A stretch of DNA of 5,615 nt from contig CAZYWP010000163.1 in the NCBI GenBank assembly GCA_964651495.1, positions 1 through 5,615 on the forward strand, in the 5' to 3' direction. Source of the stretch: CAZNVB01 sp964651495 (GTDB lineage: Bacteria > Acidobacteriota > Aminicenantia > Aminicenantales > UBA8522). Positions 1 through 4,676 of the stretch are shown piece by piece. The notes beneath the pieces were generated by a model. That model made no database searches. It worked only from the letters and a program-made list of their open reading frames with translations, and had not been told where the DNA came from. Both the position numbers and the translations under genes were made by a program. How positions within the stretch are numbered: the first letter of the stretch is position 1; the number at the start of each line of letters is the position of its first letter.

Positions 1-19
1 TCTATTCTATCTTTAGGGC

Positions 20-544
20 ATGCTGCTGATCCTGACGGGCCACATCCATTCCGGGAAGACCACCCGGCTACACGAGCTCGTTTCCGAATGGCGAGCCCGG
101 GGAATCGCCCTGGACGGGTTCTTGAGCCCGGCGGTTTTCGAGTCGGGAAGGCGCGTCGGATATGATTGGCTCGACCTGGGAACGGACCGCTGTGCGCCCT
201 TCCTGCGCCGCCGGGGAGAAGCGGTCTGGGAGAGGGTCGGCCCGTACTTTTTTATTCCCCCGACCCTGGAGAAAGCGAAGCGAAAAATCAGGACTCATGA
301 TCGCCGGAATTTACTCATCGTGGATGAAATCGGCCCGCTCGAAATCCGGGGCGGGGGAGTGTGGCCGGCCTTGGCTGGGGCTCTATCCGGGCCTCCGCTT
401 CGCTGCCTGCTCGTGGTCCGCGAGGAGATCCTCGACCGCTTCCGGCGGGTTGCACCGGTCCGGCCGGAGAGAGTGTTTACGATTGAGGAGAGCGGCTTCT
501 CCTTGGAGCTCGCGGGGGCCGTCCAGACCAGCTCCGGAACTTGA
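20..544 (+). CDS. THEP1-like P-loop nucleoside-triphosphatase (NTPase_1 family)
   Basis: A 174-residue protein resembling the small cytosolic NTPases of the THEP1/NTPase_1 family, which hydrolyse ATP, GTP and other NTPs in vitro and whose cellular role is mostly unknown. The Walker A loop is GHIHSGKTT at residues 7-15, with K13 and T14 as the nucleotide-binding pair. Walker B is LLIVDEIGPLE, with D102 and E103. The segment GFLSPAVFESGRRVGYDWLDL (about 33-53) matches the family's strand region after the first helix. Length is normal (about 170-190). The start is secure because a TAG lies in frame at 14-16, just before the ATG, and the P-loop begins at residue 7. However, no well-spaced Shine-Dalgarno is visible in the 19 bases shown. 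It lies 15 nt before the MoaD-like gene and probably belongs to the same operon. A role in molybdenum/tungsten cofactor supply is inference from position only. Confidence 0.85.
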   Translation: MLLILTGHIHSGKTTRLHELVSEWRARGIALDGFLSPAVFESGRRVGYDWLDLGTDRCAPFLRRRGEAVWERVGPYFFIPPTLEKAKRKIRTHDRRNLLIVDEIGPLEIRGGGVWPALAGALSGPPLRCLLVVREEILDRFRRVAPVRPERVFTIEESGFSLELAGAVQTSSGT

Positions 545-550
545 AGGGAG
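545..550 (+). promoter_or_regulatory. Ribosome binding site of the MoaD-like gene
   Basis: AGGGAG lies 9 nt before the ATG at 560, inside the 15-nt gap after the NTPase stop codon. It supports both the chosen start and separate but probably coupled translation. Confidence 0.6.
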
Positions 551-559
551 ACGGGCATA

Positions 560-838
560 ATGAAGATCAGGGTGAAGTTTCTGGCCTATTTCCGCGACTT
601 GTTCGGGGCCAAAGAGATCTCCGTCGACCTGCCTCCGGGCGCCCTGCTCCGCGATCTCCTGGAGCGGCTCGGCGATTTGCCCGAGCGCCGCAAGGCAATC
701 CTGACGGAGAAGGGTGAGATCCATTCTCAAGTGGTGGTCATGAAGAACGGAGCGCCGGCACAGTCGGCGGGCGGAATGAAGGCTCCGCTTGCCGACGGCG
801 ATACGGTGGCCGTTTTCCCTTTCCTTGGCGGAGGTTAG
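560..838 (+). CDS. moaD: MoaD/ThiS-family ubiquitin-like sulfur carrier
   Basis: A 92-residue beta-grasp protein of the MoaD family. MoaD is the small subunit of molybdopterin synthase: its C-terminal glycine is adenylated and converted to a thiocarboxylate, which donates sulfur to form the dithiolene of molybdopterin. Visible family marks are the opening strand MKIRVKFLAYFRDLFGAKE, the LLRDLLERL helix (about 29-37), the VVVMKNGAPAQ strand (about 56-66), the LADGDTVAVFPFLGGG ending, and a C-terminus of exactly Gly-Gly-Gly with no extension. Length is typical (about 80-95). It sits 4 nt upstream of the AOR gene, so it is probably the carrier devoted to that enzyme's pterin cofactor. The partner MoaE and the activating MoaB/MoeB-type enzymes are not in this window. 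ThiS or another sulfur carrier cannot be excluded by fold alone, but context favours MoaD. The symbol is by family, not by proven orthology. Confidence 0.85.
   Translation: MKIRVKFLAYFRDLFGAKEISVDLPPGALLRDLLERLGDLPERRKAILTEKGEIHSQVVVMKNGAPAQSAGGMKAPLADGDTVAVFPFLGGG
830..834 (+). promoter_or_regulatory. Ribosome binding site that fixes the AOR start
   Basis: GGAGG overlaps the last codons of the MoaD-like gene and lies 8 nt before the ATG at 843. This spacing favours 843 over an in-frame upstream ATG at 789 (inside moaD) and over the GTG at 840. Confidence 0.65.
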
Positions 839-842
839 GGTG

Positions 843-2681
843 ATGAGCGGTGTTCCCTTTGGAATCCATGGCAAGATCCTGGAGGTCGACCTCTCGAGCT
901 GCCGGGTGGAACAGACCCCTCTGGATACGGGCCTGGTCGCCGATTATATCGGCGGACGGGGGCTCGGAGCCCGGATCCTCTATGACCGGGTCGACCCGCT
1001 CTGCGATCCCCTGAGCCCCGACAATATCATCGTCATCGCCGCTTCGCCCCTCGTCGGTACGAACGCGCCCACCGCCGGCCGGGGCCACATGGTCTTCAAG
1101 TCCGCGCTGGGCGGTTCGGTCGGCAGCTCTAATTGCGGCGGGACCTGGATGCCGGCCTTCAAGTCCGCTGGATTTGACGCTCTGATCATTACGGGGAAGG
1201 CGCCGTCTCCCGTCATGATCGACATCCGTCCGGATATGGTCGAAATCCGGCCGGCCGGCCATCTCTGGGGTCTGGATGTCCCCAAGACTACAGAAGCCCT
1301 GCTGGCCGGCGATACCGACCGCCGCTCGCGCGTGCTGTGCATCGGTCCGGCCGGAGAGAACAGGGTCCGTTTCGCCGCGGTGATGAATGACAAGAACCGG
1401 GCTTACGGCCGGGGAGGCCCCGGCGCGGTCTGGGGGAGCAAAAACCTCAAGGCCATTCGCGCCCTCGGCCAAAAGAAGATCCAGATCCAGGACGCGGATA
1501 AATACCGGGCGGGGTATGAGCAGAGTTTTTATCTCTTGAAACAGGCCCCGGCCACCAAGCGCCTTCTCAGGGAGCTCGGAACGGCCGGCCTGATCGAGCT
1601 GATCAACTTGATCAACATGTTGCCGCACCGCAATTTCCATGATATCGACCACCGCGAAGAGGACGTGGAAAAAATTTCCGGCGAAACGCTGGCCAAGAAG
1701 CTTCTCCAGAGGGCGGCCGGCTGTTATATCTGTCCCATCGGCTGCCAGCGCCACACCCGGGTGGGGGATAAGAAAGGGGAGGGGCCGGAGTACGAAACAA
1801 TGGTCATGATGGGCCCGGACTGCGATGTTTACGACATCGAGGCGGTCACCCGGGCCAATTATCTCTGCAACGAGCTGGGCCTGGATACGATCTCATTCGG
1901 CGGCACGGTGGCCTGCGCCATGGAGCTCTTTGAACGCGGCATTCTCACAGCCAGGGACACCGATCAACTTGACCTGCGCTTCGGGAACAGCGGCATCCTG
2001 GAGGACCTCGTCCGCCGAGTCGCCCATCGGCAGGGAATCGGGGACCTGCTGGCCGAGGGATCATCCCGGCTGGCCGGAGCCTTCGGCCACCCGGAGTTCG
2101 CGATGACGGTGAAAAAACAGGAGATCCCCGGGTATGACCCGCGGGCTTCCTTCACTCAGGCTCTCGGCTACATGACTTCGCCAACCGGCGCCTGCCACCT
2201 CAAGGGCGGATACGCGGTCTCGCTGGCCTTTTTCGGCGGCAGCAAGGAGATCCCGCGCTTCAGCCTGCTCCAGTCGCCGATCGGAATCCGGAACATGCAC
2301 AACCTCGGCATCATCCAGGACAGCCTGGGCGTCTGCCGGTTCACCGGGTTCGCCTTTTCCTACGACCCCTGGGCCCGCATGATGAGCGGAGTCACCGGGC
2401 TCGATTTTTCGACCGCCCGGCTGGAGGAAATCGCCAACCGGATCGCGGCCGTGGAAAGACTGTTCAACCTCGCGGCCGGCCTGACCGAGGAAGATGATAC
2501 GCTCCCGGAACGCTTCAGCCGTGAGCCGATTGTCGTGGCCGGCGAGGAGCGGGCCCTCACGCGCCAGGCAATCGTGAGGATGAGACGGGATTATTACCGG
2601 GCCCGGAGCTGGGATGAAGGGGGGATGCCCACCCCCGGACTTCTTCGAGAGCTCGGAGTGAAAGGACCGCAGCGGCCATGA
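843..2681 (+). CDS. aor: Aldehyde:ferredoxin oxidoreductase (AOR) family tungsto/molybdo-enzyme
   Basis: A 612-residue cytosolic enzyme of the AOR family, close to the usual length (about 605-620). AOR oxidises aldehydes to carboxylic acids with ferredoxin as acceptor, or the reverse, using a bis-pterin W/Mo centre and one [4Fe-4S] cluster. The cluster ligands are all present: C294, C297 and C301 (CYICPIGC), plus C498 in DSLGVC. Other family marks are GGRGLGARILYD near the N-terminus, GPAGEN, GRGGPGAVWGSKNLKAI, GPEYE with E318 (aligning with catalytic E313 of Pyrococcus furiosus AOR), H452 in GACHLKG (aligning with H448), and VKKQEIPGYDPRASF. Two departures from P. furiosus AOR, judged from memory: its interface ExxH motif is RANY here (R337-Y340), and its DxxGLD pterin motif reads NELGLD (N343). 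The substrate is therefore uncertain; other AOR subfamilies are possible. The start at 843 fits the Shine-Dalgarno and the beginning of homology. The stop overlaps the aldolase start by 4 nt. No ferredoxin gene is in view. Confidence 0.95.
   Translation: MSGVPFGIHGKILEVDLSSCRVEQTPLDTGLVADYIGGRGLGARILYDRVDPLCDPLSPDNIIVIAASPLVGTNAPTAGRGHMVFKSALGGSVGSSNCGGTWMPAFKSAGFDALIITGKAPSPVMIDIRPDMVEIRPAGHLWGLDVPKTTEALLAGDTDRRSRVLCIGPAGENRVRFAAVMNDKNRAYGRGGPGAVWGSKNLKAIRALGQKKIQIQDADKYRAGYEQSFYLLKQAPATKRLLRELGTAGLIELINLINMLPHRNFHDIDHREEDVEKISGETLAKKLLQRAAGCYICPIGCQRHTRVGDKKGEGPEYETMVMMGPDCDVYDIEAVTRANYLCNELGLDTISFGGTVACAMELFERGILTARDTDQLDLRFGNSGILEDLVRRVAHRQGIGDLLAEGSSRLAGAFGHPEFAMTVKKQEIPGYDPRASFTQALGYMTSPTGACHLKGGYAVSLAFFGGSKEIPRFSLLQSPIGIRNMHNLGIIQDSLGVCRFTGFAFSYDPWARMMSGVTGLDFSTARLEEIANRIAAVERLFNLAAGLTEEDDTLPERFSREPIVVAGEERALTRQAIVRMRRDYYRARSWDEGGMPTPGLLRELGVKGPQRP
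2678..2681 (+). other. ATGA stop/start overlap
   Basis: The AOR stop codon TGA and the aldolase start codon ATG share the four bases ATGA. This is a usual signature of translational coupling and of one transcript for the two genes. Confidence 0.85.
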
Positions 2682-3994
2682 CCAAAAAGACCTGGAAAGC
2701 GAGCGAAGACGTCATGCGGCTGTTCCAGAATGTCGGGCGGGCTTCGCTCCTCTACGACATCCAGGACAGCCACAGCGGAAACATGGCCATCCGCCACGCC
2801 GACGAGAGGGGGAACGAGTGGATCGTCATCACGGCGACCGGATCGCAAAAAGGCGACCTCGACCCGAGTCAGATATGTTTTCTTTCGCCGACGGAGACCG
2901 ATTTCGGTTATTATAAAGCCTCCTCCGAGACCGACATCCATGCCCGTATTCTCGCCCTGCCCGGCGTCGGCGCGTCCATCCACGCCCACACCAAAGAGCT
3001 GATGATCGTCACCCTCGACGACGCGCCCAAGCCCAACCAGCCGGCGCCGTTCATCCCGGTTGACCCGCTTGGCCGCTATCATCTCGGGGGGTTCGTACCG
3101 GTGGACTGGGTGGAAGTCCCCAGCGGCTCGTCCGAGATGGCCAGGATCATCCCCCAGCGTCTGGCCGACCACCCGGCCACGGTCATTCAGACTCATGGCA
3201 CCTTCGCCCGCGGCCGGACCCTTAAAGAAGCGTTCTTCCTGGTCTGTATCGCCAATCATGCCGGCTATATCGTGCGCCTGGCCGGGAAGCTGGGTGTGGA
3301 CATCGCAGCCCTGAGGGAATCCGTCCAGGCCGCTCCAGAAGCCTCCTTTCGGCCTTCCGAATATTCCATCGACGATGACGAGATCTGCGAGTTTCCGGAG
3401 GAGAAAGAGATCCTCCAGGAATTCCGCAAAGCCGGGGCGCGCATTTTTGAATCCCGGCTGTCTCCTTTTCACACCGGTTCGATGTCGGTGCGCGGCGTGG
3501 AGCACATGCTCTACGCGCCCAAGGCCTCGATGCCCCGCGAAATCGGCGGCCCGTTGAGGAAAGTCCCGCTGGAGACGGGGAGCGACGACCCGCCGGAGCT
3601 CCGCCTCCACAAGCAGATTTACGCGGCGAGCGATTTCCAGACGGTCATGCACTGTTATGTTCCCGAGGCCGAGGCGATGGCCCGCTTTATCTACCCCGGG
3701 GAGAGCGAGCCGCGTGACCGTGTCGTCCCGATCGACGCCGAGGGCGGGTTTCTTTACCTGGTTATTCCGGTGGTCCCCGTCCAAACTGAGCCGGGTGAGC
3801 TCGTCCGCCTGCTCCACGACTACAAGATGGCGATCGTCAGGGGCGGCGGGGTCTGGGCCGTCGGGGGACAGTCCCTGTCGGAGGTCCTGCACCATCCTTC
3901 ATCGCTGCGCGAGATCTGCCTTTACCGCATCGGCGCCCACGAACAGGGGCTGGACCTGCGGAAGATGGAGCCCGAGAAAGCCAAGCGTTGGTGA
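2678..3994 (+). CDS. Tandem class II aldolase/adducin-domain protein (second domain degenerate)
   Basis: A 438-residue cytosolic protein with two class II aldolase/adducin domains, where single-domain members are about 200-250 residues. The family includes zinc-dependent fuculose-1-phosphate and related aldolases, which split sugar phosphates into dihydroxyacetone phosphate and an aldehyde, and also dehydratases and epimerases. Domain 1 (about 8-220) keeps the active-site set: N35 (HSGN), T54-G55 (TATG), S82-S83-E84 (SSE), zinc ligands H102 and H104 (HAH), and H173 (THG). The phosphate-binding residues suggest a phosphorylated substrate. Domain 2 (about 245-425) keeps the fold pattern, E307 and H325, but the second histidine of HxH is Y327, the third His is G390 (RGGG), and the SS pair is PP, so it is probably inactive. 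The start ATG overlaps the AOR stop (ATGA, 2678-2681), implying translational coupling. A weak AAAGGA lies 11 nt upstream. Joint work with the AOR on an aldehyde is inference. The substrate cannot be named from the sequence. Confidence 0.88.
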   Translation: MTKKTWKASEDVMRLFQNVGRASLLYDIQDSHSGNMAIRHADERGNEWIVITATGSQKGDLDPSQICFLSPTETDFGYYKASSETDIHARILALPGVGASIHAHTKELMIVTLDDAPKPNQPAPFIPVDPLGRYHLGGFVPVDWVEVPSGSSEMARIIPQRLADHPATVIQTHGTFARGRTLKEAFFLVCIANHAGYIVRLAGKLGVDIAALRESVQAAPEASFRPSEYSIDDDEICEFPEEKEILQEFRKAGARIFESRLSPFHTGSMSVRGVEHMLYAPKASMPREIGGPLRKVPLETGSDDPPELRLHKQIYAASDFQTVMHCYVPEAEAMARFIYPGESEPRDRVVPIDAEGGFLYLVIPVVPVQTEPGELVRLLHDYKMAIVRGGGVWAVGGQSLSEVLHHPSSLREICLYRIGAHEQGLDLRKMEPEKAKRW

Positions 3995-3996
3995 GT

Positions 3997-4136
3997 GAGG
4001 CTCGGGGTGTGGGCTCGAAGGCCCGCAAATTTCCCCCGGCGAGGGAAATTTGCTTAGTCCTCGGCTCGCTCTCCTCTTCGAGGAACCCTGCCCGCTTCGC
4101 CTCCGGATGGCCTTCTCCGCCCACGCCCCTCGCCTC
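3997..4136. repeat. Nested inverted-repeat element filling the convergent gap
   Basis: Nearly all of the 148-nt gap between the two convergent operons can fold. The outer arms pair in order: 3997-4001 with 4132-4136 (5 bp), 4004-4014 with 4119-4129 (11 bp, one G-U), and 4017-4023 with 4109-4115 (7 bp), separated by small internal loops. The closed region holds a perfect 11-bp hairpin (4025-4053) and a small hairpin pairing 4059-4063 with 4079-4083. Alternative pairing of 4014-4020 with 4076-4082 is also possible. The tetramers GTTG (3987-3990) and CAAC (4140-4143) extend the symmetry into the gene ends. I see no flanking direct repeat and no open reading frame with convincing coding character. 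It may be a bidirectional terminator, a REP/MITE-like palindromic repeat, or a structured RNA. The pairing is seen; the function is inferred. Confidence 0.6.
4025..4053. terminator. Perfect 11-bp hairpin, candidate bidirectional terminator
   Basis: GCAAATTTCCC (4025-4035) and GGGAAATTTGC (4043-4053) form a perfect 11-bp stem with a 7-nt loop (CCGGCGA). It lies 30 nt after the aldolase stop and 90 nt after the stop of the convergent chelatase-like gene, the right place to end both transcripts. No run of T follows on either strand, so it is not a canonical intrinsic terminator. It could instead block 3' exonucleases or form part of the larger element around it. Confidence 0.45.
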
Positions 4137-4142
4137 TGTCAA

Positions 4143-4676
4143 CTAAAGGAAGCGGGAGACCTGGGAGGCCAGGAAGCGGGCGATATCCTCTGTGGCAAAG
4201 GGCCAGGCATAGATGAATTGTTTCGTCGGATGTTTATCCCGCGCCCGGCGGATCGTTTCGGGGATGTCCACCGCGGAATGTTCACCGCCTGGCGTCATCA
4301 TCGGCGTGACGACGATGATCTTCTCGCCGGCGATCCCGGCGGCCCGGTCAAAAGCATCATCTAACTTCGGGGCGCAGAATTCGTTGAACCCGAGGACAAC
4401 TTCGAGTCCGGAGGTTCGGCGGAGATGCTCGGCCAGGTCGAGCGAGCCGGCATAGAATGGGTCGTTCTGGGGCGTGCGCGGCCAAGCCCGTACCTTAGCC
4501 TCCAGTTCTTTATAGCGAAGCCTGGGCGCGTCCTGGGCAGCTCCTTCTTCCCCGTGGCCGATTCTGGCGTGGAGACCGAAGAACTCGGCAAGCTCCGGCT
4601 GGGGGAAATCGAGGGGCGGAGCCCCATGCATGGCCAAAACAATAACCGCGTTCGCCTTCTCGCCTATCTTACCCAT
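4143..4676 (-). CDS. CbiX/SirB-like sirohydrochlorin chelatase-family protein
   Basis: A 177-residue single-domain member of the CbiX family (class II chelatases), which insert cobalt, nickel or ferrous iron into sirohydrochlorin on the way to cobalamin, coenzyme F430 or siroheme. Family marks are the first strand VIVLAMHGAPP with H17 (the position of the metal-binding His in the HGSR motif), GFNEFCAPKLDDAF with E99 (like the ME-A-PS motif), and VVTPMMTPGGEHSAVDIPETI with H133 (like the GGH-DIP motif). The protein is longer than the short CbiX type (about 125-145). The extra length sits mainly at about residues 22-75, a polar stretch between the first strand and the next recognisable helix. 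Translation is probably coupled to the upstream methyltransferase: the two overlap by 8 nt, and a GGAGG lies 8 nt before this ATG. No other tetrapyrrole gene is visible, so metal, substrate and even chelatase activity remain unproven. Confidence 0.75.
   Translation of the reverse strand: MGKIGEKANAVIVLAMHGAPPLDFPQPELAEFFGLHARIGHGEEGAAQDAPRLRYKELEAKVRAWPRTPQNDPFYAGSLDLAEHLRRTSGLEVVLGFNEFCAPKLDDAFDRAAGIAGEKIIVVTPMMTPGGEHSAVDIPETIRRARDKHPTKQFIYAWPFATEDIARFLASQVSRFL

Noticed and set aside
1..19. AT-rich leader with TATTCTAT resembling a -10 box before the NTPase gene
   Set aside because: Only 19 bases are visible, no -35 element can be judged, and the TAG at 14-16 could equally be the end of an upstream gene.
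789..842. Upstream ATG for the AOR gene at 789
   Set aside because: It would put 18 extra residues inside moaD, has no ribosome site, and lies before the start of AOR similarity. The ATG at 843 has GGAGG at 8 nt.
1240..1262. CCGGCCGGCC-type run inside the AOR gene as a repeat or site
   Set aside because: It falls in normal codons of a conserved gene and is explained by high GC codon use.
738..1754. Long open frame (about 338 codons) on the minus strand opposite the AOR gene
   Set aside because: It lies antisense to a gene with clear conserved motifs; such frames are common in GC-rich DNA, and its translation shows no recognisable domain.
2594..3895. Long open frame (about 433 codons) on the minus strand opposite the aldolase gene
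   Set aside because: The plus strand has an intact aldolase with active-site motifs. The antisense product is low in recognisable structure, rich in Arg, Gly and Asp, and typical of a GC-driven shadow.
3837..4142. Small minus-strand gene across the convergent gap
   Set aside because: It spans the palindromic element and the end of the aldolase gene, and its translation is Arg/Pro/Gly-rich with no family resemblance.
3987..4143. Integron attC site
   Set aside because: The outer tetramers GTTG and CAAC are in the opposite orientation to attC core sites (which open with RYYYAAC and close with GTTRRRY), and no integrase or cassette array is visible.
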